This document shows positions 22,909 to 34,282 of a DNA stretch of 64,000 nt, in pieces. The DNA is from Dipteris shenzhenensis (taxonomy: Eukaryota > Polypodiophyta > Polypodiopsida > Gleicheniales). The stretch is from assembly GCA_047967505.1 (NCBI GenBank), contig CM106539.1. One strand, given 5' to 3'. A program made the position numbers and the translations under genes. The notes beneath the pieces were generated by a model. The model searched no databases. It saw only the letters and a list, made by a program, of their open reading frames with translations, and was not told where the DNA came from. Positions within the stretch are counted from its first letter, which is position 1, and every line of letters starts with the position of its first letter.

Positions 22909-24940
22909 TGTAATAATGCCATTTATTTCAAGTGCAAGCAACAAGTCAACCAGAACAAAATTCCTACTTTGGCATGGCCTATGCATATGAAACTAAATGA
23001 CCAAATCCAAGAGGTGCAATGCTTTCATATCTTGAAGAAAGACTAGTTGTGCTTTGAGTGACATTCAATTATAAATGTCACCACTGGCACTGAAAATGTT
23101 CAAACTGTGCTTCCACAACAACTAGATGATAGAATGACCATAGGAATTGCGATAAAAAACAAATTGTATAAGCAAGAAGATGTGACCATATTGCACCTTT
23201 GGCTCCCACATTTCTAGCTCAAAACACAAGCACATCAAAATAGTGAGACGACATACAGCGACTGCTTGCAAACAGTCAAATGTAGGGGAACAAGAAGATG
23301 AAAATGATGATCCATTTACAGATACATTAGTACATGGCCACATAGATGCAAATGAAATTTTTTATAGAGCCTCAAGTGTCATAATTGTTGCACCTAGTGA
23401 GAACAAAAAACTTTTAGGTATAAACAAATACAAATACTACAAAGATTGAAACTACCCAACGTTGTTTTTTGGCCAACCGAGACACGAGCCGCATGCTTCA
23501 AATCCTAAGCTACCAAAACATTGCACAATGGGAGATAATGCAGGAGGACCGGTGCTTCGCAATGCACATTCAAAATCTTTTCTTCAAAGCAACAAAAGCA
23601 TTAATTCATCTCATTATAGGTTTAGTGTGGATCCGGATGCAAAAAGCACAATCACACAGTAGAGCTTTAACTATTGCAGATGTTTAAACTAAACCCAACC
23701 TGAATTCATTTTTACAATCAAATGTGGGTTATCATGAGCTTGAAAGCATTCGAACATCTCCTTACTGATTGCAAAGCCAATTCAAAAAATTATTTGAGGT
23801 GATTTGCCACACGTAGTCCCCCCAACATTCTTCGTGACATTCACAAGCAAGAAAGTAACTGAGTAGCATTAAAAAATGTATTGAAAAAGTTGTGCATGAC
23901 AGAAACACGGCACTATTGATGAAAACAACCCAGTCCATCAACTTGTACACGATGATCCGGTGACATGTGCATGTTATTACAATCAATGTATTAGAGCATT
24001 AAGGAAACTCCTAAAATCGGATAGTCGGATTTTTGGACAAGCAAAAGATTTTTACTTTGCAACTGAATTTCAAAATCATGGGAGAAAGCATGACAATGGT
24101 TTGCGATGGATTAGAAACACTCCTACTTACAACCAGGAACCATATGAAGTTGTTATAGATTTTGTTGACCAATACATATCCTATGAGCTCACCTTACTCC
24201 ATTAATCATTATAGGCAGCACAATGTCATAGACATACATGTACATGTAGAAAGAAGGGGAGAGCAATATGCAGGTTCCATTTTCCATTACCACCAATGGA
24301 CAAAACAACTATCGTATAGCCTCTAGAGCAAAAAAATTGTTATAGTAATATCACCCTCACTAAATTATACAAGAGCTAAACAATACAATCCTGAGTCCAT
24401 TGCAAAGCTTAGAGTAATTGTTAGTGAAATTGCAACTTACCAAAGAAGAATACATCTTATTTTCGAGATCCAACTTAAAGCAACCAATGCTCTTCTTGAA
24501 AAGAAAGCCATTAGAGATGCTTGGACAAACCCATTTCCCAAATTACTAGCACCATTATGGGCTACAAATACTGATGCTTAATTTATACTAGATCCATATG
24601 CAGCAACGACATACTGCACATCTACCTTACAAAAGTAGATAACACAATAACCAAGTCATTTCATGACATAATAAGAAAATGATGACAAGAGCAACGTTGT
24701 TGACTGCATCAAAAAATGGGGGCTGCATTCTTAACAAATGTCAGGGCAGCAAGCAAGTACACTTGGTACCATTGCACCATTCCTCCAAAACAACACTGTT
24801 TATAAATACAGCACCATTGCAACAACACATTGCTATCCTAAAACTTCATAAAATATTGCAAATGATTCCAGACAATTCAACTGATATAATGTGCACTTCA
24901 ATTAGTGACCAATACATGGCAAGGCCAAAGACACTTGCAA
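22900..24940 (+). mobile_element. Second Helitron Rep copy
   Basis: Nucleotide homology to copy 1 begins at ATAGGAGCA (22900, matching 12189) and ends at about 24938 (matching about 13280, GACACTTG). This copy retains about 960 bp absent from copy 1 (22970-23930). That part encodes ASSVIIVAPSENKKLLGI, then YPTLFFGQPRHEP and in another frame YQNIAQWEIMQEDRCFA, conserved upstream Rep-region blocks. It is broken by stops. It abuts the truncated gypsy integrase on the left and an antisense RPA-like fragment on the right. Confidence 0.75.
23243..24310 (+). pseudogene. Helitron Rep region, copy 2
   Basis: Readable pieces are NDDPFTDTLVHGHIDANEIF, SSVIIVAPSENKKLLGI, WEIMQEDRCFAMHIQNLFFK, ELESIRTSPY, and then RKHDNGLRW with PTYNQEPYEVVIDF. 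The second histidine of the HUH pair seen in copy 1 (HDH) is Asn here (HDN), so the nuclease site is lost. Downstream, HRHTCTCRKKGRAICRFHFP is preserved almost identically to copy 1. Confidence 0.7.
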
Positions 24941-25127
24941 ATAGTAACTTTTTCTTTGTGGTGTACTTTCCTGTTGTCACATTCTTTATTACATATAGAG
25001 AAGGGTGCCCATCATTTAATAGAGAACACATTTCATATTTGATATGTTCATGGTCATTGTAAAATGTTAATTGCAAAGAAAAGAAGTAAGTGAGGAGGGA
25101 AAAAAAGAGAGAGAATGGTAAAAACAA
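24940..25127 (-). other. Possible continuation of the RPA-like fragment
   Basis: The minus strand reads FYNDHEHIKYEMCSLLNDGH, PSLYVIKNVTTGKYTTKKK between about 25070 and 24945. It follows a pyrimidine-rich stretch and loosely resembles the next OB-fold strands of RPA. No clear acceptor AG is visible and the segment ends where Helitron homology begins. Weak evidence. Confidence 0.25.
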
Positions 25128-25213
25128 AAGAAATTGAAATAGTTAGTCAATAATTAGAGAGGAAAGGACAATATAAGAAGCAAGGAAATTGATGCCATAC
25201 AATGAGTACTTAC

Positions 25214-25745
25214 AATTGTGTAGTCATTTGCATCTGTTCCATCAGCAAGTTAGTTGAAAATCTTTCACTTTTGTGTGTTTCAACACCTTCCAAAATCACA
25301 ACAACTGCAATTGTAGCAGTTGGGTATGGGTCTACAGTTTGCAATAGCTCTGCTATTGATGCATTTTCATAAAATCTCAATTCAATTCCTCATCTTGGCA
25401 ATAGTGTAATAAGTGTTCTGCTTGTTATTTTTAATGTAAAACTTAAATCACCTTTGTCCCATTCGACTTTTTTCTTAGAAATCCAAAAATTCTCAATTTT
25501 TACGTAGCTCACTGGTCTTATTAATTCCTCGTGTTTAGCAATGAGGTCCTTATCTAGTTGCAATGTAATTATGGTAAGACCATCTCTGTCAATTAAGTCT
25601 TCTCTTATGTTGGAGTACGATGAGTTTTTATTTTTGTCATATGTTCCATAATGATTTAAAGACAAGCCTTCAAACATGACACTTTGCATGTTTTGAATTA
25701 TATCATTTATCCTTATAACTTGCAATTCGGAAGCTTATCTTTTGT
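25214..25745 (-). pseudogene. RPA-like OB-fold (single-strand DNA-binding) gene fragment
   Basis: The minus strand encodes YVKIENFWISKKKVEWDKGD, then LSFTLKITSRTLI, resembling the OB-fold of the large replication protein A subunit. After one stop at about 25390 it continues in frame with ELLQTVDPYPTATIAVVV, where RPA has a similar hydrophobic strand. The reading ends at a canonical donor, GTAAGT (25208-25213), so it may be an exon. RPA-like genes are commonly carried by plant Helitrons, and this one abuts a Helitron Rep copy in antisense. Family assignment is by appearance only. Confidence 0.45.
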
Positions 25746-26263
25746 GTGATTTGCTACTTGGCATTGTGTAACCAATTTTTGTTCTTACATTAGCTAAATT
25801 GAAAGTTGTCATTTTGGTGGTTGTTTTTCTAGATTGGCTATTGATATTTTCTCTAATATTGTTGGTACTTCTTTCCCACTAGTAGACATCTTTGAGCACC
25901 ACACAAATACAATTTGTCTGCATCATGTTGATAGTTAATATATTTTAATTAAAAACATCTATTTTATGACCCTTCACACCAACTATTGATGGCAAGATAG
26001 AATGAACATTCATGTGGAACAAAAGGATTTATTTATAATATCTCAATAGTAAATACACTGAGCAACTCATATATTGATAGCAAATTTCAATATTGTTCGA
26101 AGTTGAGTTTTATTTTCTTGTTGTTGCATAACAAGCATACAAAATTGCATCAGTTAATAGTCTTAATGCGTTGCCAATACAAGTAAGGCCCGAGCTTTAT
26201 CCATATAAGGTAAGCAAACAATACTAGTTAAAGCTCTCTATGTATGCCTATTAAACTTCACTA

Positions 26264-26548
26264 CTACCATAAATCATGGAAACCAAGTTTCCTACATAGC
26301 TCCATGCTCTCCTCATAGTCAACGTCTTTGCAAATAACATTACTGGGTCCAAAATCACTGGCACTCCTCTTTAGTTGCACTTTCCTTTCCATTAACATAT
26401 CCACCAACAATGGAGCCATAAATTGGTATCGCGGCTTCCTCATAGTGTCATTACTAATACCCACACAATTTTTATTGTTCCCCACAAAACCCCATGTCCA
26501 TTTATTTATGTGCTTGCAGCAACATTGTGAATGTAAGATTAAATGCAA
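26264..26548 (-). other. Unidentified ORF, about 95 codons
   Basis: A continuous minus-strand frame contains CCCKHINKWTWGFVGNNKNC, MRKPRYQFMAPLLVDMLMER and a charged tail ending RKLGFHDLW before TAG. The first residue is a TTG codon rather than ATG, so this may be an internal exon or gene fragment. I do not recognise the family. It lies in the same orientation as the RPA-like fragment and may share its origin. Confidence 0.3.
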
Positions 26549-26639
26549 ATTGAATAGATCATCCCTAACTCCTAGTAATGCAAATATTAGAGTGACTTAC
26601 AGTGGCAAAGTATAGTTTACTACATGAGTGTTTATTTGC

Positions 26640-27000
26640 ATAAGCAGACATTCTATAATAGTATGTCAACTCTTTTCCCTTCTACAGGTGCTTTTTCCCT
26701 CTTGCTTTTCCCTCTCATATAGGATACAACTACTCTTTCCCCTCCTACAACTATTGTTTTCCAAACAGGTAAGGTTTGGAACACAGTGACACAAGATAGC
26801 AGTGTTGTGAGCTTTAGATAGAATAATATTATTAGAAATAGGTGTTTGTATTTCAAATTGTATTACAAAGAGGCTTCATAGCCTGTTTCTCTTCTTCTTC
26901 AGCTCTAATACACCAATAATAGGGTCTTTGAATCCTCGACTAAGTTCTTAAAAAGACCGCTAGATGCTATTTGGAATCTCACATTAAACTCGTAAGTTTT
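26640..27000. other. Unassigned stretch
   Basis: I see no supported gene. Short minus-strand ORFs have no recognisable motif. Confidence 0.4.
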
Positions 27001-27020
27001 TATAATCTCATGTACAACAC

Positions 27021-27456
27021 ATTGGAATGGATCACGTAGGTTGCCTTGGGTCAATACTATGAGTTCTCCATGCCTTCTTTTTCCAAATCGATGGATTCTC
27101 CATTCCTGCTTGCTACTGCACATATGAAGGAACATCATTTTAGAAATTCAAACTTAAATAGATGTAATGCATCATGTGAATTCTTCTTCTTCAATCAACT
27201 TTTGAGCTTCACGAATTACATTAGCAGCATCACAACATATTGGAATGGATCACGTAGCTTGCCTTGGGTCAATACTATGAATTCTCCATGCCTTCTTGTT
27301 CCAAATGGATGGATTCTCCATTCTTGCTTGCTACTGCACACATGAATTAACATCATTTTAGAAATTTAAATTTAAATAGATGTAATGCATCATGTGAATT
27401 CTTCTTCTTCAATCAACTTTTGAGTTACAAGAATTACATTAGCAGCATCATGAGCT
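27021..27456. repeat. Two-copy tandem repeat, 218-bp period
   Basis: ATTGGAATGGATCACGTAG at 27021 recurs at 27239, and the following 200 bp repeat with few differences (CTCCATGCCTTCTT, TTGCTACTGCACA, ATTAGCAGCATCA). Each copy holds an open minus-strand frame (HRFGKRRHGELIVLTQGN in the first copy), perhaps a duplicated exon of an unknown gene. Confidence 0.85.
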
Positions 27457-27476
27457 CTAGGAATCTCCTTTGCATC

Positions 27477-27536
27477 ACCATTCCCTTCAAGTCCTGCATC
27501 ACCATTCCCTTCAAGTCCTGCATCACCTCCAAAACA
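27477..27536. repeat. Short 24-bp tandem repeat
   Basis: GCATCACCATTCCCTTCAAG plus TCCT is repeated twice, with a third partial copy. Confidence 0.8.
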
Positions 27537-27889
27537 ACTTGCTCATGCATGACTTTGTGTCTTTCTATATGAAGAGTCCATATCATCCATGCCCACCATT
27601 CTCATATCATCCTCCATGAAGTTCCAAAAAGAACAACTAAGGGAACCTTAGCAAAAGGAATGCACCACTATGGATAATCTTTAGAGAACCTCCAATGGTT
27701 CAAGATGCTTCTTTTCTTAAAAACAAAGATCATGGATCACATATTGATCCTGAAACTATACGGTCACATGGTAACATGGGAGATCTCATCAAATGGTGCC
27801 ATCAATAGTCGAAGAGTTTATAGAGACTATGATAGGTCATGATAAAGGTAGGTCATGTTTGAGGAGGGAGGAGAAGGACCATGAATGAT

Positions 27890-28260
27890 TACGAGGGAGA
27901 AGAAGTAAGCGAAGGACTCGGTGTGAGGGTGAGGGCAGATGAATACGCATGAGTAGGAGGAGGAGGCACAATAGGAGTAGGCATGGGCATGAGGCAAGAG
28001 GAGCATGCATGAGTAGGAGGAAGGAGGAGCACCCATGAGCAAGAGGGAAGAGAAGAATGGATGAGCGTGAGGGAGGAGGAGGAGTAGGAAAAATCAACAG
28101 GGGGGGAGGAGGAGGACGCATGTGAGAGGAGGGAGGAGGGGGGGGAAGGGAGGAGGAGGGGGAGGGAAGAGGGAGGAGGAGGAATGAGACATGTGGAAGA
28201 GAAGGAAGAGGGAGGAGGGAGACAGGGAAGAGGATGGGGGGAGGAGGAGGGAATTCAAAT
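27890..28260. repeat. Purine-rich GGA/GAG low-complexity tract
   Basis: The plus strand is dominated by GGAGGAGG/GAGGA. The long minus-strand Pro/Ser/Leu-rich frames across it are composition artefacts. Confidence 0.85.
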
Positions 28261-28348
28261 TCAAAATTCAAAATTCAAAAATTTGACTTTGGAGGAAGGG
28301 GGAGGAGGGAGATGGAGCAAATTCAAATTCAAAATTCAAAATTTTGAC
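28255..28348. repeat. Duplicated AAATTCAAAATTC motif block
   Basis: Two copies of an AATTCAAATTCAAAATTCAA motif followed by TTTGACTTTGG flank a short GGA-rich segment at about 28256 and 28319. A related motif is at 17020-17080. Confidence 0.7.
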
Positions 28349-28349
28349 T

Positions 28350-29340
28350 TTGGGAGAAGTTTGCCCTCCTTGGTGTAAGAGGTGTAGGTGGTGGTCCCCT
28401 CCTAGGTGTAAGATGTGGGGTCAGCTTGTCTTAACCCACCTAGGTAGGGGGGGTTAGGACTCCCTTGGACCCCACAATAGGGCTTGCATTAGGCCTAATC
28501 CATTTCTTAACCAATTCCTTATGAGACCCCTTTGAGACCCAAATTCTCCCCTAATGAACGATTTGAAAAGTTGGGGGAATAATTTTTGGGGCTAACCACC
28601 ATGATATAATAGAGGTCAGACTACATTGAGCCCAAGAGGTACTAAAATTTTTCTTTTTTGCAAATCATCATGTCTTAGAATATCATTATGGGGATCGATC
28701 ATATTTCCCTTTGTATGAGTAATAGAACATGCATAAAATTCTTTAGAAACACACAAAGTTGTGTTGTAGCATATATTGTTGACAAGTGCCACATGTGACA
28801 AGGATTATTACCACATATAGAGGTGGTTGTTTTTTATACAAGGGCCTCTAATGCATAAGGATGTTTCATCTCTACACACATAATGATGTTACATAGATTC
28901 ATGACACATGATGCATGGATTATTGCAATCACATATACTTATAAATATTGATGTGGCAAAATAGATGTGGCATAAGACTAGTGCCAAAAACAATGGAACA
29001 TCTGGAGGCTTGTGAATCCACTATTGACATTCCTCATGAGGCATCTTCCTACTAAGGTGCTGCTACAAGAATGTAATTTCCTTTTGATGTAGCGATATCG
29101 ATAACAAGTGGAGTTTTGCAATGAAGCCTACATTATCACATTCTAGGTTTTGGTTCTTACAATTCCTTTGTGTGGATGGATGCAGGTGAGTGGAACTCCT
29201 TCTACAACAACTTGAATTAAAATCTTGTCAAGTACTTTACGTTCTTATGAAAAGGATTTAATGCATAGTATATTATCTTGCCTTGGTTGGTAAGACTTGT
29301 TCATTAATTCATTATCTCGTTTGTCTTGTTAAAAGAATTG
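28350..29340. other. Region with no supported gene
   Basis: AT-rich sequence with only short random ORFs. I see no retroelement motif. Confidence 0.4.
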
Positions 29341-29389
29341 TATGGGTTTTGTCAAAGTTAGTCTTGCAAAACATACACACATGCGTGCG

Positions 29390-29390
29390 T

Positions 29391-29423
<33 letters not shown>

Positions 29424-29535
29424 CATGCATGCACTCTGCATGCATAATGTGCATACACACATACACAACTACACATCCACATACACACACATGCATATCC
29501 ATACATTCATGCACACACACACACATGCATATACA
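29390..29535. repeat. (CA)n microsatellite with ATGCATGC interruptions
   Basis: ACACAC runs are mixed with TGCATGCATGCA and CATACACAC. Overlapping ORFs on both strands (Thr/His and Cys/Val-rich) are repeat artefacts. Confidence 0.9.
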
Positions 29536-29539
29536 CATG

Positions 29540-30165
29540 AGCGCATGTGTGCCCCCTCCTCTCCCCCAAATGACAAAGGTATCAGATAGGCCTAAAAATC
29601 TGTCCTTACATAAGATAAGATTTGGACTCAACAAGGGACTCTTAGATTATCAATGTAAGCAATTGAGATTAGGGAGCTAACCAGTCATACTACTTGAGTA
29701 TTTAAAATTTGGACAAATCCATATTGTCCTACCATGGGTGAGGAGATATCCCCTTGATCCTACTACTACCACCTAGGCCCCCTTGTAATCCCCCCAATGC
29801 CTAGGGCATTTACTCACATGGTAGGTCTCCACATCCTTTTTGGATAGGCTCCTCACTCTTCCCCTCTCTTGGGAACCTCTAATCTCGTGTAGAATTTTCC
29901 CTTCAAAAAATAAAACATTCCCCAAAAGTTTCCCAACTACTCTAGACATCCCCTCTAAAGCCACCCCATGCACCCACACCCTTTACTTCATTGAAGAGTG
30001 CATTTCTTCTATCTCATAGGATAAAGACAAACTTTTTCCTCCTCTTAAACTATCCTGAGCTACACCCAAGTCATTTACATAAGTCAAAAGTGATTTTGTT
30101 ATAGTGTAGGATTGTAATAAAAACTAGTCTTCTATTTGCTTGCTCCCATTTTGTCTAAGGTGGTG
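29540..30165. other. Region with no supported gene
   Basis: A minus-strand frame at 29773-29979 (VALEGMSRVVGKLLGNVLFF) weakly recalls a LINE ORF1 segment, but this is not strong enough to call. Nothing else stands out. Confidence 0.35.
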
Positions 30166-30170
30166 TAGTA

Positions 30171-30856
30171 TGTTAGATATCAATGCTCCACTCTCATGTA
30201 ACTACGTCGGAACCAGCTAACTCTACTTGTAAGCCCCCCATATGAGGAGAAGGCATTTGAGTAGCTTGGTTATCCGGTAGGTCCTGGTTTGGACACCAGA
30301 TGGGGGCCATGTGTGGCCTGATGGCTGGACGGAGTTGGCACACTGCCAACTAGGCTACATGCAAGTGCGGGAAGGCATCCCATGACTGACCGCACTGAGG
30401 ATAGACAAAGCGTTTCCCACGGTAGCCCACCACTCTCAGGTTGTGGGGCCCGTTTGGAGTCCCAGATGATCCCGGATGGCTGTGGGCCGAATGGTTCTAT
30501 CGTGTGGTCAGTGGCCTATTTTGGGACTGACCCCCAGACTGTTTTGGGCGGACTCGGTCGATCACCCAATTGGGTCTAACTGACTATGACTGGTGGCTAT
30601 AAAAGAGCAAGCCTATGAAGCCCATTTCATCACTGGCTACATCAACCTTGATTCCTTAGCATCCAGCCTCCATCTTCTACTGTTTCCAGCTTTCCATCGA
30701 CGCTTCTTTCACAGGAGTGCACGGCTGGGAGGTAGCGCCATCTATTGTATCAATTCTACAGTAATCAGATTTTTGATTCTCTATACTATCTATTTTCTCT
30801 CTTGCGTACAAGATCCTATTATCTATTGAGCATAGACGTTGTATTGTTTTCTTACA
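30171..30856 (+). repeat. 5' LTR of the truncated Copia element
   Basis: The LTR begins TGTTAGATATCAATGCTCC and ends GTTTTCTTACA, 686 bp, colinear with the LTRs at 2949 and 7677. It retains the segment (GGGAAGGCATCCCATG…) missing from the 2949 LTR. The TATA box is GGCTATAAAAG at about 30595-30605. Confidence 0.92.
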
Positions 30857-30872
30857 TGGTATCAGAGCTTGG
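30857..30872 (+). other. Primer-binding site of the truncated Copia element
   Basis: TGGTATCAGAGCTTGG follows the LTR directly and matches the initiator Met-tRNA site of the family. Confidence 0.92.
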
Positions 30873-31014
30873 ACTCTAGCAAGAAGATTTAGTAGTGTGT
30901 TTCTATTTGCGAGCAGATTGTGAGAGATGGCCCAGCCCACAAGACTGCGAATCCCACAGTTCGGCTAAAGCAAAAAGTTGGACGACTCTAATTATCCACT
31001 CTAGAAGTTCAAGA

Positions 31015-31330
31015 TGAAGACCATCCTAAGCACATATGAGCTTTGGGATACTGCTACTGGGGTGGACTTGAAACCGGTTCCGAGACCGAATCTAGCCAAT
31101 GCAACACAAGAGATAGTACCAACTGTGGATGAGATTCTCGTGTGGATAAGAAGAAATGCAGATGCACCGTGTTCTATTGTCTGCAATGTAAGTGATTTCG
31201 TCATGGCATTAATTCAACATGTCACCACAGTGGAGGAGGCATGGACGGTCTTGAAAAATCAGTACGAGACCACGAATCAAACGCGGATTTAGAATTTGGA
31301 GACTCAACTCGCGAACGAGAAACTGTCAAT
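31015..31330 (+). pseudogene. Copia gag N-terminus, truncated
   Basis: ATG at about 31015 gives MKTILSTYELWDTATGVDLK, PTVDEILVWIRRNADAPC and VEEAWTVLKNQYETT, the N-terminal half of a UBN2-type gag. A stop at 31290 lies before NLETQLANEK, and the homology ends soon after. The start agrees with the start of the nested element's gag. Confidence 0.85.
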
Positions 31331-31479
31331 AGTCTATCCCTCTCAATTGCCAGAATTTGTGGCTGCAGTATCTATTACAATAGTGGACTGCATCTATGAG
31401 AGCTTCAAAAGACAAGTCATAGACCACTGCCCCTACATTGACCATCTCTGCTTCATCTTCCCAATTATTTGCGCAAGCG

Positions 31480-31962
31480 CTGGTCTTAGGTCTAGGTCTT
31501 AGGTCTATAGTCTTTTCATGTATTGTGCTACCCACCAAAGGCACAAGTTGATCAATAAAAGTATGTGGAGGTTCAAGTCTTCTAAGCTTGTCTGATGACC
31601 TAACCTACAAACTATCTTGGAGAGCCAGATGCACAGAGGCCTTGGATGACACCTAGATACACCCATCACAAGTGTTCACGGGTATTTGGAGTGACACGGT
31701 TCACACTTTGATAGCCATATGGGCTAGGATGCAGGCCCTTCACGGGTAGCCTCTTCTAGGGGGACTGCTTTTCTTCGAGTTTGGAGGGGTTCTCCCTTTT
31801 TCTCAGAGGTTGCTACCGGATTGAGATGGCACTATCAGCCCCAATCCTTTCTTTTTGGCTCTTGAGCTTTTCATTTATTGCATGCTGTATTCCCGTATGG
31901 AGCTTGCTCTAACAATTTTCTTTAATACTTAATAGAAGTCTCTTTTTTGCCCAAAAAAAAAA
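31480..31962 (+). mobile_element. Possible LINE 3' end with poly(A)
   Basis: A non-coding stretch ends TTTAATACTTAATAGAAGTC, TCTTTTTTGCCC, then an 11-A run at about 31952-31962. This is the usual look of a plant L1 3' end. No ORF2 remnant is readable upstream, so the start is arbitrary. Confidence 0.35.
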
Positions 31963-31964
31963 AG

Positions 31965-33035
31965 TCCCTATCATGACTTCCGTTCAATCACTATTGCATC
32001 TGCACACAAGCTGTACGTCATATCACGAGTGCTTCCAGCAGCGACAACTCCCAATCTGTCTTCTGTTCCAGCTAGACTCCCCCACGTAGCCTGCACCTCT
32101 CTGCTCAACTAATCGTCCCATCAGCTTTGTGCCCCTTTTTTTTTTTAAGATCATCACACCCCGTTGACAGCTCGTACACAGCCAATCGCCCTCTCAGATC
32201 ATCACAACCCTCTACACCTTGACGCACTGGTTTTGTACAACACTTTGAAGCCCATGAACCATCCATTCATCGACCAGCAGATCCTTTCCCCTCTCTTCCT
32301 TTTCCGCTCTCTCCCCCCCATCTTTCTCTCTCGCTCATCAACGTTTTCCAGCACTCTCCAGTAGCTGCCATTCCACGTATTAGCCCACTCGTCAGCCAGA
32401 GCATCCCCAATCCTTGATCATGTAGCCACCTTGCATGCATACATTCCGTCGCAGATTTTCCAGCCACGTCATCACGTAGAATTTACCACTCTTCCATTAA
32501 AAAAATGCAAATATGCCCCCAAGGCACATTAAATGCATATTTTGGACCGTTAGTCACACAATTACCTCACACATTAGCATGCACATTAAGGCTTGCATGC
32601 ACCCCCGTACACACACATGAAAAGCCCCTTGACATGGACACCAGAACATGTCAAATTCCTGTAACATGCAAGTGCACATTGACTTAGGAAAATAAAATTA
32701 AAAAACCCTTCATGACTTGATTTTCATGACCCCAAAAACATTTCACTTGATGACACACTGGACACCCTTGCTCTGGAAGTCTGGTACAACCACATTGCAT
32801 TTCATCATTTCCCATGAAGTCCGTGCAATATTGTCTCAAAAAACTATACATTAGTCCATCATGCTTGTGAAAGAAAAATCCACAAATGCTTAAAGCCCAC
32901 ACCTACCCTAGATGTGTACAACTATGTGCCTATCCACAATGATATATAGTGCTCAAAAACTTGATACAGGTTTTGTCCTATCAACGTGCCAACTCTGAAC
33001 AAGGAGGGGATGCCCACAAGTGTAATCTGTGCATG
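31965..33035. other. Region with no supported gene
   Basis: Mixed pyrimidine-rich and AT-rich DNA. The CT-rich patch at 32284-32340 and a T-run at 32135-32145 are simple sequence. ORFs are short and overlap on both strands. Confidence 0.4.
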
Positions 33036-33039
33036 TGTG

Positions 33040-33510
33040 CATCTGTCCTCTGTCGGATCTATCACGTTGCTGGCTTTGGGTCATGATCGTGCCGGAGGCC
33101 CATGGGTTGAGAATCGGTCCGAATGGAAAAACTCAGTGATTGTACTCTGAGAAGAGTCTACTAGAGTGCTCTGCTTTTGTATCTATGATCCAAGGAGGCG
33201 CTCTCGATGTCTGATTGCCTCATGAATGAAGGCGGCCAAGCATCTTGGTCTGGAAAAGAGTCAAAGCAGGATAATAGCCCAGAGCCATATCTAAAGAGAT
33301 AATAGACGTGCCCTGGAATGTCATAGTATACTGGTCATTAGAAAATGAAATGCTCCTCTGACTCAATCTCCTATAGGTCACACAAGGTGCATATCTGCCT
33401 CTCCTAGGTAATCCCTTTGCCTTGCCACTCTCAATGCAGAGTCTATGTGAAGAGACCCGGACCTTCCCATAGAGATACTCAGTGAATGGGGTAGGTGAAT
33501 TCATGTATAT
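33040..33510 (-). mobile_element. 5'-truncated LINE fragment (C-terminal zf-RVT region)
   Basis: On the minus strand, SPTPFTEYLYGKVRVSSHRL and CIESGKAKGLPRR, with a GRYAPCVTY segment, match the end of the LINE at 42790-43100 (QFRVSSHRLRIESDRAERLP). The nucleotide match continues through the region corresponding to the 3' UTR (about 43150-43230) and fades near 33050. It is a short 3' relic of the same LINE family. Confidence 0.75.
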
Positions 33511-34274
33511 CCTGGAGGGTCAATAAAGCCCTCCTTTGCAATGATTTGTGTAGAGAGAAAGCAAGAAAGAAAGTTCATTTATAGTCTTCAAAAGACCGAA
33601 GGCTCTATGAGAATCATTTCACAAGGAAGCCATCAACCAAGCAAGCTCACCTTAAACCTAGAGATCATGGTTTGGGTCAATAGCTTGGCTTAATTTACTA
33701 GACACCTATGACTTGTCTCATATCATTGGTGCTCTTGCTAAAGGAACATGGTGGAAATAGGGAGAGAGAGAGGGTAGGCTAGGGAGAGAGGAAGTGATAC
33801 TCAAAAGGAGACATAATGAAATGGAAATGAAATGACTAGAGCAATGAACAAAAATGAGAGTACTCACATGTAGACCAAAGAGCTTGTAGCTTGATACTTG
33901 ATTGATTTGACACTAGATAAGTACAACTCTTATATAAGAGCACACACACACACACATATGAACACCTATGCATAGAACACACTAGACTAGAACACACTAG
34001 AACACACCAAACTGACTCAACTTGGCTTCATATTCTAACACTTGCATTCAGAGAATTTGAGATGATGTGTGAGCCAATGCTATGACCATGCTCAGCACCA
34101 CTATCCAGCATTGACTACTTTGTCCTAGGCGCAAGCCCTCCTTTTATTATAGCTTTATGTTAGGCATGAGCGCCTCATGCCTATCTGATAATCTATTTCA
34201 TGATGGTACCAATGTAAATGATAAGCTGTAGCTAATATGATACTCGAGAGTCTCACTTACCAAAAGGTTAATTG
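33510..34274. other. Region with no supported gene
   Basis: Contains a short (CA)n run at about 33942-33957 and purine-rich stretches. I saw no coding signal or terminal repeats. Confidence 0.4.
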
Positions 34275-34282
34275 TTTGCAAT
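34275..34282. repeat. 8-bp target duplication TTTGCAAT, left
   Basis: Identical to 35057-35064 and directly outside the terminal inverted repeat. Confidence 0.8.

Larger units (their letters stand above)
30171..31330 (+). mobile_element. Truncated Copia element, same family as the nested element
   Basis: It consists of a 5' LTR, PBS and the first part of gag on the plus strand, then breaks off. The gag reading matches the nested element up to NLETQLANEKLS and is then replaced by unrelated sequence at about 31330. There is no pol and no 3' LTR. It is a deletion derivative or one arm of a rearrangement. Confidence 0.9.

Noticed and set aside
27837-28271. 144-codon Pro/Ser/Leu-rich minus-strand frame
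   Set aside because: It lies entirely in a GGA-rich simple-sequence tract, so the protein is a composition artefact.
29329-29680. ORFs of 101-112 codons on both strands at 29.3-29.7 kb
   Set aside because: They read a (CA)n microsatellite; both strands are open for the same reason.
29773-29979. Minus-strand frame VALEGMSRVVGKLLGNVLFF as a LINE ORF1 piece
   Set aside because: Similarity to DUF4283-type ORF1 is weak and no adjacent LINE domain is present.
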